A DNA stretch of 64,000 nt. Origin: Pseudonocardia sp. 73-21 (GTDB lineage Bacteria; Actinomycetota; Actinomycetes; Mycobacteriales; Pseudonocardiaceae). Positions within the stretch are counted from its first letter, which is position 1. Every line of letters begins with the position of its first letter. Both the position numbers and the translations under genes were made by a program. The stretch spans positions 62,001 to 126,000 of the forward strand of contig NZ_MKVV01000050.1 in NCBI RefSeq assembly GCF_001899645.1, given 5' to 3'. The notes beneath the pieces are model-generated. The model was given only the letters and a program-made list of their open reading frames with translations. It did not search any database and was not told where the DNA came from. Positions 1-9,575 of this stretch are shown here, piece by piece.

Positions 1-124
1 CGGGCAGCCGCAGCACCTCCAGCACCTGCGCCTCGTCGAGACCGGCGCCGTTCTCGAGCACCTGGGTGCGTGCAGTGGTCAGGATGTCCGTCTCCGTCGT
101 CGTCACGATGAGCGAGTGTGCCAT
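1..124 (-). CDS. bioB: Biotin synthase, N-terminal part (cut by window edge)
   Basis: Only the first 41 codons lie in the window; the gene reads leftward off the edge. The start codon is the ATG at 124-122, preceded by a purine-rich GGGACGGGA. The visible segment (DILTTARTQVLENGAGLDEA, then QVLEVLRLP) matches the N-terminal helix of actinobacterial BioB, which precedes the radical SAM cysteine motif. BioB inserts sulfur into dethiobiotin in the last step of biotin synthesis, but the catalytic part is outside the window. It is divergent from ribBA across about 110 bp. The identification rests on this short stretch alone. Confidence 0.7.
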   Translation of the reverse strand, partial: MAHSLIVTTTETDILTTARTQVLENGAGLDEAQVLEVLRLP

Positions 125-235
125 TCCCGTCCCGCCGCTGATTTAGGACTGTGACATGACGGGCTGAGTGAATCAGGACGACGTGTCGCGATGTGGTACA
201 CGTCGTCGGTGCGAAGGCCTCCTATCGTGATCCTT

Positions 236-1485
<1,250 letters not shown>

Positions 1486-1489
<4 letters not shown>

Positions 1490-1989
1490 GCGAGGACGGT
1501 CCTCGTCTCGACTCGAACGGTCTGCACCTGTTCAGGGACGCCATGGCGTCCTTTCCCAGCGGGGTCACGATCGTCACGACCGCTGATCCGTCAGGCCGCT
1601 GGTGGGGCTTCACGGCGACGTCGTTCTGCTCGGTCTCGATGGAGCCACCGCTCGTGCTCGTGTGCCTGGCGACAACAGCCGAATGCGCACAGGTCTTCCA
1701 ACGCGCCACGCGGTGGATCGTCCACGTGATCCATCCTGACCATGCGCAGCTTGCGTTGCGTTTCGCGACCCGCGGAGCGGACAAGTTCGCCGACGCCGGA
1801 TTCGTTGCCGATGACAATGGCCTCCCGGTGCTTGATGTCGCGTCGGTGATCCTCGAATGTTCGCTGCACGATCGCCATCCGGGCGGGGACCATACGATCC
1901 TGGTCGGTCAGGTCCAGACCGTGCGGATCGGCCCGGAGACTCCAGCGGTGTATTTCCGGCGCGCGTTCCACCTCCTGCCACGGACGTGA
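1486..1989 (+). CDS. Flavin reductase (HpaC/DIM6-NTAB family)
   Basis: The 167-residue protein is a flavin reductase-like split-barrel enzyme that reduces FMN or FAD with NAD(P)H for a two-component monooxygenase. Family signatures are FRDAMASFPSGVTIVTT near the N terminus, the GFTATSFCSVSMEPP segment, and the C-terminal H-x-I-L-V-G-x-V stretch ending in YFRRAFHLL. The GTG start at 1486 overlaps the ribBA stop as GTGA. Length is normal for the family. The likely partner is the luciferase-like monooxygenase at 5400-6797, which has no reductase domain; this pairing is inferred from context. Confidence 0.88.
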
Positions 1990-2466
1990 ACGACCGGTGG
2001 GGCCGCGTGCGCGGCCCTACCGACCGGGGCGACCCCTCCGCCATGATCGCTGGCGCGGGGGCTCGGCTCAGCTGTCCGGCCCGCCTCCGCGTGTGACCGG
2101 TGCTTTGGCTACCTGGTTCCAGCTCACGCATCGAGTGACTTGACTGCTGATCACGTTCTGAGCGTGGCTGCTCGCGTCGGGCAGCGGGCCGCGGTACCTC
2201 CCTCTCGCGCGTTGCTGCTCGTCCGGTCGGGCCGCCGTCCCCGGTGGGGAAAGCGCCGCGTCGGGCATCGTCTCCGTCCTGCTGGGTAGGGGTGTGATGC
2301 AGAACGCAACACTCCGATGCTCAGCACGGGTCATCCGGCGCCGGTCGAACCGCGTGATCGCTGGTCCGGGCGTCGAGCCGCAGGCACGTGTCACGAAGTG
2401 ACACACGCCACTTCCTGCGCTGGTGGCTAGCGTCGTTCAGCGGATGGATCGAGCTCGGAGGTGGAT
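1990..2466. other. Intergenic region, 477 bp
   Basis: No convincing gene is seen on either strand. The only structured element is the palindrome at 2388-2404, about 60 bp before the acyl-CoA ligase start, so this stretch probably carries the promoter and control region of the 2467-7604 operon. Confidence 0.6.
2388..2404. promoter_or_regulatory. Palindromic operator-like site
   Basis: A perfect 7-bp inverted repeat, GTGTCAC-GAA-GTGACAC, lies about 60 bp upstream of the first gene of the catabolic operon. The spacing suits an activator or repressor site. Candidate binders are the GAF/Fis, FadR-type or TetR-type regulators encoded just after the operon. Which one binds is not determined by the sequence. 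Confidence 0.5.
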
Positions 2467-4113
2467 ATGGACGGCCTGATCATGGATCGGCCGCTGCTGA
2501 TGAAGCAGCTGCTCTGGCGCGCGGAACGCGTGTTCGGGGACAAGCGCATCATCTCCCGGACCGGTGATGGCGAGGACATCAGCTACACATACGCCGAGTA
2601 CGCGGTACGAGCGCGCAAGCTCGCCCAGGCTCTGACCGCGCTGGGCGTGGAGCCGGGCGACCGGGTCGGGACGCTGGCCTGGAACACCCACCGGCACTAC
2701 GAGGCCTACTTCGGCGTGCCGTGCATGGGCGCCGTGCTGCACACCGTGAACCTGCGGCTGTTCGACGAGCAGATCAGCTACATCATCAACCACGGCGGCG
2801 ACCGGGTGCTGCTGATTGACCCCGACCAGATCCCGCTGCTCGAGCGGCTCGCCCCCGACCTGCCCGGTGTGCAGGCCTACGTGGTGCTCGCCGACGAGGT
2901 GCCGGAGACCACGCTGAGTCCCGTCCACTCCTACGAGCAGCTGCTCGCCGTGCAGGACGGGAAGCTGGAGTTCCCCGACTTCCCCGAGACCACCGCGTCG
3001 GCGATGTGCTACACGTCGGGCACCACGGGTGACCCCAAAGGCGTGCTCTACAGCCACCGCAGCGTGGTGCTGCACACCCTGGCCCTGTGCCTGCACGGCT
3101 CGATCGGGGTGCGCGAGGAGGCGATCTTCCTCGCCATCAGCCCGATGTTCCACGCCAACAGCTGGGGCATCCCCTTCGCCGCCGCACTGCAGGGTGCGAC
3201 GCTGGTGCTGCCCGGACCGCACCCCGAGCCGAAGCACTACCTCGAGCTGATCGACCGGCACAAGGTCACCCACGCCGTCGGCGCGGTGACGATCGGCGTG
3301 ATGATGCGAGACCTGCTCGAGCGTGATGACCCGCACTACGACGTCTCCTCGCTCGATGTGCTCTGGCTGGGCGGGCAGGCCCCGCCGCGCGGCCTGATGA
3401 AGTGGTTCGCCGACACCCACGACATCGTGGTGCCGCAGGGCTGGGGGATGACCGAGGCCTCGCCGCTGGTCACGTTCACAGCGTTGAAGAGCAAGCACGA
3501 CCACGTCACCGAGGACGAGGTCTACGACGTCCGCGGCAAGCAGGGTCTGCCGTTGCCGCTGTGCGAGGTCAGGCTCGTTGACGAGGGCGGCACCGACCTG
3601 CCGTGGGATGGCAAGGCCGTCGGCGAGTACCACCTGCGCTCGCCGTGGATGGCCAGCGCCTACTACGACGACCCGCGCAGCCCGGCCAGCTATGACGCGC
3701 AGGGCTGGTTCAAGACCGGCGACGTCGGCGTGATCGACCCGGACGGCTATGTGCAGCTGACCGACCGGTCCAAGGACCTGATCAAGAGCGGCGGGGAGTG
3801 GATCTCCTCGGTGGAGCTGGAGAACTCGCTGATGGCGCACCCGGCGGTCGTGGAGGCGTCGGTGGTGGCGGTGCCGCACGACAAGTGGCTGGAACGCCCG
3901 CTCGCCTGCGTCGTGACGCGCTCCGCGGTGACCCCGGAGGAGCTCACGGCGTACCTGCTGCAGCACTTCGCCCGCTGGTGGATCCCCGAGGAGTTCCTGT
4001 TCGTCGACGCCATCCCGAAGACCGGGGTCGGCAAGTTCGACAAGAAGGTCCTGCGGGCCCGCTTCGGCGACGCCGACGCCCGTGAGCGGTACCGCACGGA
4101 GGTGGCACGATGA
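2467..4113 (+). CDS. Acyl-CoA synthetase (AMP-binding, AlkK-like fatty-acyl-CoA ligase)
   Basis: The 548-residue ligase activates a carboxylic acid with ATP to an acyl-adenylate and then to the CoA thioester. The P-loop motif YTSGTTGDPKGV is near residue 181, followed by QGWGMTEASPL, the hinge-region YVQLTDRSKDLIKSGGEWISS and the C-terminal catalytic lysine in PKTGVGKFDKK. The family is that of medium/long-chain acyl-CoA ligases. The ATG at 2467 is preferred over GTG 2461 because the GGAGG at 2457-2461 would overlap the latter. It heads an operon with the zinc-ribbon gene (ATGA overlap), SDR, flavin monooxygenase and lactonase-like genes. Confidence 0.9.
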   Translation: MDGLIMDRPLLMKQLLWRAERVFGDKRIISRTGDGEDISYTYAEYAVRARKLAQALTALGVEPGDRVGTLAWNTHRHYEAYFGVPCMGAVLHTVNLRLFDEQISYIINHGGDRVLLIDPDQIPLLERLAPDLPGVQAYVVLADEVPETTLSPVHSYEQLLAVQDGKLEFPDFPETTASAMCYTSGTTGDPKGVLYSHRSVVLHTLALCLHGSIGVREEAIFLAISPMFHANSWGIPFAAALQGATLVLPGPHPEPKHYLELIDRHKVTHAVGAVTIGVMMRDLLERDDPHYDVSSLDVLWLGGQAPPRGLMKWFADTHDIVVPQGWGMTEASPLVTFTALKSKHDHVTEDEVYDVRGKQGLPLPLCEVRLVDEGGTDLPWDGKAVGEYHLRSPWMASAYYDDPRSPASYDAQGWFKTGDVGVIDPDGYVQLTDRSKDLIKSGGEWISSVELENSLMAHPAVVEASVVAVPHDKWLERPLACVVTRSAVTPEELTAYLLQHFARWWIPEEFLFVDAIPKTGVGKFDKKVLRARFGDADARERYRTEVAR

Positions 4114-4538
4114 TCATCGTCGACTACCGGTGCGAGGCGTGTGACGGACGCAGCGAGCACTTCGTGTCCAACCCGGCGCCCACGACGATGGAGTGCCCGG
4201 CCTGCCGGGCCCCTGCCCAACGCCGGTTCGCGGCGGTCGGGCTCTCCGGCCGAGCGGCGCCGCCGGTCGAGCACAAGCCGGGCAAGCCCGAACGCGCGCT
4301 CTGCCTCGACAACCGCGACGTGCCCGGGCTCTGCCACATGACACCGGATGCCGCGCGCACCTGGGTCGCCAGGGCCAGGGGGGACAACCGCAGCCTCGAC
4401 CGGGAGCTGGAGCGTCAGGAGCGCTCCCTGCGGGAGAACGCCGGACCCGCGGCCGATCCCGTGTCGCACGATCACGGCCACTCGGGGGGAAGCGGGCACG
4501 CCCACTCCCATGTGGCGGCCGACGCCGGCACCAGCTGA
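4110..4538 (+). CDS. FmdB-type zinc-ribbon protein with His-rich tail
   Basis: This 142-residue protein begins with a CxxC...CxxC zinc ribbon (YRCEACDGR, then ECPACRAPAQRRF), as in FmdB-family proteins. The C terminus is histidine-rich (HDHGHSGGSGHAHSH), which may bind metal. The start ATG overlaps the ligase stop (ATGA), so the genes are coupled. Zinc ribbons of this kind often sit in oxygenase and amidase operons, possibly as assembly or regulatory factors, but no precise role is known. The His tail could serve metal delivery to the binuclear metallo-hydrolase of the same operon; that is speculation. Confidence 0.75.
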   Translation: MIIVDYRCEACDGRSEHFVSNPAPTTMECPACRAPAQRRFAAVGLSGRAAPPVEHKPGKPERALCLDNRDVPGLCHMTPDAARTWVARARGDNRSLDRELERQERSLRENAGPAADPVSHDHGHSGGSGHAHSHVAADAGTS

Positions 4539-4580
4539 GTGCGGCTACACGACCCGAACGACCAACCGAAGGAGACGACA

Positions 4581-5333
4581 ATGGGTGACAGACTCGCTGG
4601 CAAGGTCGCGCTGATCAGTGGCGCAGCACGGGGACAGGGGGCCGCCCACGCGGCCCTGTTCGCCTCCGAGGGAGCCCGTCTGGTGATCGGCGACATCCTC
4701 GCCGACGAGCTGGGTGCGGTTGCCGCGACCCTCACCGCGAAGGGTCACGAGGTCGTCGCGCACGCCTTCGACGTGCGCGAAGAGGACGGCTGGAACGCCG
4801 CGGTCGCGCTCGCCGAGGAGCGCTTCGGCCGGCTCGACATCCTGGTCAACAACGCCGGGGTGCTGGACATGGCCGGCGTCGAGGGCACCACCCGCGAGTC
4901 GTGGGACCGGATCGTCGCGACCAACCAGACCGGCGTCTGGCTCGGGATGAAGGCCGCCGCGGCGGCGATGCGACGGGCCGGCGGCGGTTCCATCGTCAAC
5001 ACCTCGTCGATCTACGGCCTGATCGGCAGTGGGGGCGCCACCGCCTACCAGGGCACCAAGGGCGCGGTCCGGCTGCTCACCAAGACCGCGGCCGTCGAGT
5101 TCGCCGGGGCCAGCATCCGGGTCAACTCGGTGCACCCCGGGATCGTCGACACCCCGATGGTGTCCGAGGGGGTGCCCGAGGAGGTGATCCCGATCATCGT
5201 CGGGGCCACGCCGCTGCAGCGGATGGCACGGCCCGAGGAGATCTCCTACGGCGTGCCCTACCTGGCCTCCGACGAGGCCTCCTACGTGACCGGTTCCGAG
5301 CTCGTGATCGACGGCGGCTACTCGACACAGTGA
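4581..5333 (+). CDS. SDR-family oxidoreductase
   Basis: A 250-residue classical short-chain dehydrogenase. The cofactor loop reads SGAARGQG near residues 13-20, NNAG follows at about 89, and the catalytic Ser-Tyr-Lys set lies in NTSSIYG and TAYQGTKG. The C-terminal ASYVTGSELVIDGG is standard. The ATG at 4581 follows AAGGAGACGACA, a strong ribosome binding site. In this operon it probably oxidizes a secondary or cyclic alcohol to the ketone that the flavin monooxygenase then uses. The substrate is unknown. Confidence 0.9.
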   Translation: MGDRLAGKVALISGAARGQGAAHAALFASEGARLVIGDILADELGAVAATLTAKGHEVVAHAFDVREEDGWNAAVALAEERFGRLDILVNNAGVLDMAGVEGTTRESWDRIVATNQTGVWLGMKAAAAAMRRAGGGSIVNTSSIYGLIGSGGATAYQGTKGAVRLLTKTAAVEFAGASIRVNSVHPGIVDTPMVSEGVPEEVIPIIVGATPLQRMARPEEISYGVPYLASDEASYVTGSELVIDGGYSTQ

Positions 5334-5399
5334 CCCGGGCGTCCGGTCCCGAACAACGCAGCACAGCAACCGGCACCAGCCGGAGAACGGAGAACGGCA

Positions 5400-6797
5400 A
5401 TGGCAATCGAAATCGGCGTGTTCCACAACGGGGCCTCGGACCTGCCCGTGAAGAACGTCCAGTACAACGGGGACACGGTGGCCGTCAACGACGGTGACCT
5501 GGCAGCGACGCACACCTCGGCCCAGCGGACCATCGTCAACCAGGTGCGCCAGGGTATCCTTGCCGACCAGCTCGGCTTCGACTACTGGTTCCAGACCGAG
5601 CACCACTTCCAGCCCGAGGGCGCCGAGCTCAGCCCGAACCCGCTGCTCGCCGAGACGGCGATCGCGTCGCGGACGAAGAACATCCGGCTCGGTCAGGCCG
5701 CCAACATCGTGACCTGGCACCACCCGATCCGGATCGCCGAGCAGGCCGCGATGCTGGATGTGATCAGCGGCGGCCGGGTGGAGTTCGGTATCGGCCGCGG
5801 CTACCAGCCGCGGGAGAACGAGGTGTTCGGCTGGGCCTACGGCTCCACGATTCAGGACCAGGAGCGCAACCGGTCCTACTTCGAGGAGGCCTACGACATC
5901 ATCATCAAGGCCTGGACCCAGGACTCGATGTCGCACCACGGCGAGTTCATGTCGATCCCGCCGTCCTACACCAAGTGGGGTCACAAGCAGACCCACGCCT
6001 ACTTCAGCCAGGAGGGCATGGGCCGCACGCTCGAGCAGGTGCTCAAACTCGGCGCCCCGGACATGTACTCCGCCGGCAACCCGGTGCAGGCCACCACAAC
6101 CAAGCTGCTGGAGATCCCGGTCTACCCGCAGCCGCTGCAGAAGCCCTACCCGCAGATGTGGGAGCCGCTGACCAGCCCCCGCTCCATCCGGTTCGCCGCC
6201 GAGCGGGGCATCAACGGCTACTTCATCGTCGAGCCCAACTCCCGGCTGAAGCAGAACATCGACCTGTACCACGCGGAGGCCGAGAAGGCGGGCTGGCCCG
6301 ACCGCCAGAACCGCGGCGAGTTCAAGCGCGGCTGGGACGCCGAGCGCCGCCGCGGCGTGGTGACCTGCCGCTACATCCACTGCGTGGACAAGGGGCTCGG
6401 CGACATGGACCGCGCCGCCCGCTCGCTGGAGCTGCAGTGGGACTACTACGGCCCGTTCGGCTTCGCCGCCGTGCTGGCCGAGGCCGATGAGCCGTTCTAC
6501 GACCTGAACACGAAGGTGACCGCGAAGATGCTGCGGGACAAGAAGGTCGCCATCCACGGCTCCAAGCAGTACGTGATCGACTCGATCATGGAGGTGAAGG
6601 ACCAGTGCGGCTACGACGACTTCATGTTCCACACCTGGTTCGAGGCCGGGGGCTTCCAGGGCGAGGAGATCGAGGCGCAGATGCAGTACTTCGCCGAGGA
6701 GATCATGCCGGTGCTGCACAAGGAGTGCGGCCGCATCGAGCGCGAACCGAGCAGCGTCGACCTGGACGTGCATGCCAGGGTCCCGGCGGCCAACTGA
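5400..6797 (+). CDS. Luciferase-like (LLM class) flavin-dependent monooxygenase
   Basis: The 465-residue protein has the bacterial-luciferase TIM-barrel pattern: GVFHNGASDLP at the N terminus, FQTEHHFQPEG near residue 64, and LGQAANIVTWHHPIRIAEQAAMLDVISGGR. Such enzymes use FMNH2 from a separate reductase. At 465 residues it is longer than diketocamphane-type Baeyer-Villiger monooxygenases (about 360), with an extended C-terminal part rich in aromatic residues. Neighbouring SDR, lactonase-like and CoA-ligase genes fit a type II Baeyer-Villiger role, but sulfur or alkane oxidation cannot be excluded. The ribosome binding site is GGAGA before ATG 5400. Confidence 0.85.
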   Translation: MAIEIGVFHNGASDLPVKNVQYNGDTVAVNDGDLAATHTSAQRTIVNQVRQGILADQLGFDYWFQTEHHFQPEGAELSPNPLLAETAIASRTKNIRLGQAANIVTWHHPIRIAEQAAMLDVISGGRVEFGIGRGYQPRENEVFGWAYGSTIQDQERNRSYFEEAYDIIIKAWTQDSMSHHGEFMSIPPSYTKWGHKQTHAYFSQEGMGRTLEQVLKLGAPDMYSAGNPVQATTTKLLEIPVYPQPLQKPYPQMWEPLTSPRSIRFAAERGINGYFIVEPNSRLKQNIDLYHAEAEKAGWPDRQNRGEFKRGWDAERRRGVVTCRYIHCVDKGLGDMDRAARSLELQWDYYGPFGFAAVLAEADEPFYDLNTKVTAKMLRDKKVAIHGSKQYVIDSIMEVKDQCGYDDFMFHTWFEAGGFQGEEIEAQMQYFAEEIMPVLHKECGRIEREPSSVDLDVHARVPAAN

Positions 6798-6815
6798 TCG
6801 CGGAAGGAGACGATC

Positions 6816-7604
6816 ATGGCTTCCCCCGGAACGGCCAAGCGGATGTGGGCGCTCGACTCGCCCAGCTTCACCGTCGACAGGTCGCTGCTCCTGCTCGGAG
6901 CGGCGGGTGAGTGCACGATCCCGATGCCGGCCTACCTCATCGAGCACCCGAAGGGGCTGGTGCTGTTCGACACTGGGCTGGTCCCGGCCGCGGCCACCGA
7001 CCCGGAGGGCGTGTACGGGCCGCTCGCCGAGCACCTGGGGCTGAGGTTCACCCCGGAGCAGACGGTGGACGCGCAGCTCAAGGCGCTCGGGTACAAGACG
7101 TCCGACGTCAAGTACGTCATCGCGTCGCACACGCACTTCGACCACACGGGCGGGTTGTACCTCTTCCCGGACGCCCAGTTCTACGTGGGCGAGGGCGACA
7201 TGCGGTTTGGCTTCTGGCCCGACCCCGCCGGTGCGGGGTTCTTCCGGCAGGCCGACCTCGAACCGCTGCGCGGCCGCAACGTGCTGGAGGTCCCGCGCGT
7301 CGACCACGATGTGTTCGGCGACGGTAGCCTCGTCATCCTGTTCACTCCCGGGCACACCCCGGGTGAGCTGAGCCTGCTTGTGCGGCTGCCGGGGAGGAAC
7401 TTCATCCTCACCGGCGACACCGTGCACCTGCGGGACGCCCTGACGACGATCGCCCCGATGCCCCACGACGCCGACACAGTCGAGTCGCTGCGGTCAATCC
7501 GCAGGCTGAACCTGCTCCGCGACTCGGCCGACGCCACCATCTGGATCAGCCACGACCCGGAGGACTGGGCCGAGTTCAAGCACGCACCGAACTGCTTCGA
7601 GTGA
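6816..7604 (+). CDS. MBL-fold hydrolase, N-acyl homoserine lactonase family
   Basis: A 262-residue metallo-beta-lactamase-fold enzyme. The metal motif HTHFDHTGG is at about residues 105-113, with further ligands in PGHTPGELSL and LTGDTVHL. The architecture matches AHL-lactonase (AiiA/AttM-like) proteins, which open lactone rings. Within this operon the simplest role is hydrolysis of the lactone or ester made by the monooxygenase; quorum quenching is the alternative. A good site, GGAAGGAGACGATC, precedes ATG 6816. It is the last gene before the terminator at 7612. Confidence 0.85.
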   Translation: MASPGTAKRMWALDSPSFTVDRSLLLLGAAGECTIPMPAYLIEHPKGLVLFDTGLVPAAATDPEGVYGPLAEHLGLRFTPEQTVDAQLKALGYKTSDVKYVIASHTHFDHTGGLYLFPDAQFYVGEGDMRFGFWPDPAGAGFFRQADLEPLRGRNVLEVPRVDHDVFGDGSLVILFTPGHTPGELSLLVRLPGRNFILTGDTVHLRDALTTIAPMPHDADTVESLRSIRRLNLLRDSADATIWISHDPEDWAEFKHAPNCFE

Positions 7605-7611
7605 CCGATGC

Positions 7612-7648
7612 CCGGGATCCGTGTCCCAGAACGGGGCACGGATCCCGG
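7612..7648 (+). terminator. Strong hairpin terminator after the catabolic operon
   Basis: A 16-bp stem with one G-T wobble closes over the 5-nt loop AGAAC. The stem arms begin CCGGGATCCGTG and end CACGGATCCCGG. It starts 7 bp after the lactonase stop. No T-run follows, which is common in high-GC actinobacteria. Confidence 0.8.
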
Positions 7649-7657
7649 CTCAATCGG

Positions 7658-7663
7658 TATAAT
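7658..7663 (+). promoter_or_regulatory. -10 box of the GAF/Fis regulator gene
   Basis: A perfect TATAAT lies 58 bp before the regulator start, just after the terminator hairpin. No matching -35 is clear, as that position falls inside the hairpin. Confidence 0.5.
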
Positions 7664-7721
7664 CTTATCCGCGGCACCGAAGCCGAACGCCGCACGCCGG
7701 CCGGAGATCGCGGGGTGATGG

Positions 7722-9458
7722 ATGACGATCCGTGAGCGCACCGTCGAACGCGACCGCGAACGGTTCCTCACCGGCAACGTACCCCGGTCGGCCCGGCCCG
7801 ATATCGCGGTGTCCTGGCGTCGTTGCTCGTACCTCGACGTCCCGGCCGACCACATCTCGCCCCGCTACGCCCCCGACGTCGATCCCGACGCTCCGCTCAT
7901 CCGAGCGGCGAAGCCGGTTCTGGACCACGTCAACGAGCGCCTCGGGGACGTCGGGCTCTCCTTCCTGCTGACCGATCCCTCGGCCCGCATCATCGATCGC
8001 AGGTCGTCCACCACGCAGTTGCTCTCCCGCCTCGACTCGGTGTCGGCCGCGACCGGGTTCATCTTCGCCGAGCGCGAGGTCGGTACGAACGGAGTGGGTA
8101 CGGCGATCGAGCTCGGCCGTCGTGTGCGGGTCGATGGACACGAGCACTACTCGGAGGAGCTGCGTCAGTTCACCTGCGTCGGCGTGCCCATCTTCGGGGT
8201 CGATCAGCGACTGCGGGGTCTGCTGGACGTCACCTGCGCGGCCGACCACGACAACAAGGTGATCGACTTCATCGCCGAGCAGACCGCCGAGAAGATCGGA
8301 CAACGGCTGCTCGCACAGCAGTCGGCCGGCGAGCGCGCACTGCTCGACCGGTTCCTGGCTGTGTCCCGCCGCGGGCGCGGCGACTTCTTCGTGATCAGCG
8401 ATCAGATGCTCATCACGTCACCGCGCGCCGCGCAGATGCTCGACGGAACCGAGCAGGCACTTCTGTGGGAACACATCTCGCGGCTGCTGTCGTCCTCCGC
8501 GTCCGTCGCCTCCGACCTCGACCTTCCGGGTGGCCGCCAGCTGGTGGTGCGCAGCGAGGAGTTGCACGACGGCGGCGCGTCGATCGGCGCCATCGTCGAG
8601 ATCAGAGAGGCACCCGGGATGCGGGAACCCGGTTGTTCCCGTCGCCGTGCACAGCCGCAGCCACTTCCGGGTCTCGTCGGCTCCGACCCGGCATGGCTGC
8701 GGGCCTGTGGCGAGGTGGCGGCCGCCGTAGCTCACCAGGTCGTCGTGATCTGCGGCGAGCCCGGAGTGGGGAAGACGGCCGTGGCCGTGGCCGCACACGA
8801 GCACCACGGCGGCGGGCGCCTGGTCATCCATGATGCGTCGACCATGTCGGTCGACGGCCCGTCCTGGTGGATGGAGAGGCTGCGGGCGGAGCTCGACGGC
8901 GAGCCGGGCAGCGTGATCATCCGCCACGTCGACGGGCTGTCGCCGGCCGCGATCAGCGGAGTGACGGCGCTTCTCGACGCGGCGCGAGCGGGTGGATGGC
9001 GCTGCCTGGCGACAGCCGGTCTCAAGATCATGCATCTGCCGGCAGGCAACGAGCAGCAGCGAGTCGTCGTCGTCGTGCTCCCGCCGCTGCGCAACCGCAT
9101 CGACGACGTCCCGCCACTGGCCCGACATTTCGCCGGTTCCCGCAGGCTGGCACCGGATGTCATGGCGCTGTTGCTCCGTGTGGCATGGCCGGCGAACACG
9201 GGAGCACTGTGCGCTGCGATAGAGCGCGCTGTCGCCACGGCGCAGGGGACGGAGGTGCACGTCGGCGATCTGCCTGCAGACCTCCGCGCCAACGCGTGCC
9301 GGCGGAGGATGAGCAGGTTCGAGCAGGCTGAGCTGAGCGCGATCATGGATGCGATGAGCGAGGCCCGTGGCAACAAGAAGGCGGCAGCAGCGCTGCTGGG
9401 CATTTCCCGGTCGACGCTCTACCGCAAGCTGGAGGCTGCCGGACTTGAGATCCAGTAG
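7722..9458 (+). CDS. GAF-domain transcriptional regulator with degenerate AAA+ and Fis HTH (AcoR-like)
   Basis: A 578-residue regulator of the AcoR type. The N-terminal third holds a GAF sensor (FLLTDPSARIIDRRSS, AEREVGTNGVGTAIEL, QFTCVGVPIFG). The centre has an intact Walker A, GEPGVGKT, near residue 346, but no GAFTGA loop for sigma-54 contact. That fits actinobacteria, which lack sigma-54. The C terminus has a Fis-type helix-turn-helix (NKKAAAALLGISRSTLYRKL). Similar proteins activate alkane and propane oxidation genes in mycobacteria and rhodococci. It is the best candidate activator of the 2467-7604 operon. Confidence 0.85.
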   Translation: MTIRERTVERDRERFLTGNVPRSARPDIAVSWRRCSYLDVPADHISPRYAPDVDPDAPLIRAAKPVLDHVNERLGDVGLSFLLTDPSARIIDRRSSTTQLLSRLDSVSAATGFIFAEREVGTNGVGTAIELGRRVRVDGHEHYSEELRQFTCVGVPIFGVDQRLRGLLDVTCAADHDNKVIDFIAEQTAEKIGQRLLAQQSAGERALLDRFLAVSRRGRGDFFVISDQMLITSPRAAQMLDGTEQALLWEHISRLLSSSASVASDLDLPGGRQLVVRSEELHDGGASIGAIVEIREAPGMREPGCSRRRAQPQPLPGLVGSDPAWLRACGEVAAAVAHQVVVICGEPGVGKTAVAVAAHEHHGGGRLVIHDASTMSVDGPSWWMERLRAELDGEPGSVIIRHVDGLSPAAISGVTALLDAARAGGWRCLATAGLKIMHLPAGNEQQRVVVVVLPPLRNRIDDVPPLARHFAGSRRLAPDVMALLLRVAWPANTGALCAAIERAVATAQGTEVHVGDLPADLRANACRRRMSRFEQAELSAIMDAMSEARGNKKAAAALLGISRSTLYRKLEAAGLEIQ

Positions 9459-9534
9459 CCCCGCGCGCGTTGATGCCTGTAGTTCCTTATGCTTCATGAC
9501 GTAAGCCGAGTCCCGTGCGCTGATATGCCTTGCC

Positions 9535-9558
9535 GTTACGGGGACCGGTCGACGTAAC
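9535..9558. promoter_or_regulatory. Inverted repeat upstream of FadR-type gene
   Basis: GTTACG and CGTAAC are separated by 12 bp, ending 17 bp before the GTG start of the FadR-type regulator. The position suggests an operator for self-repression. Confidence 0.4.
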
Positions 9559-9575
9559 TGTGGCGGGAGCACGAC

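Noticed and set aside
2437-3966. A 509-codon minus-strand open frame
   Set aside because: Antisense to the intact acyl-CoA ligase, whose motifs are all in the plus-strand frame.
4545-7466. A 973-codon open frame on the minus strand
   Set aside because: It is antisense to the SDR, monooxygenase and lactonase genes, its low-complexity His/Val/Arg-rich product has no domain, and it follows from GC-rich third positions.
7722-9458. Sigma-54 activator
   Set aside because: No GAFTGA motif is present and actinobacteria lack sigma-54.
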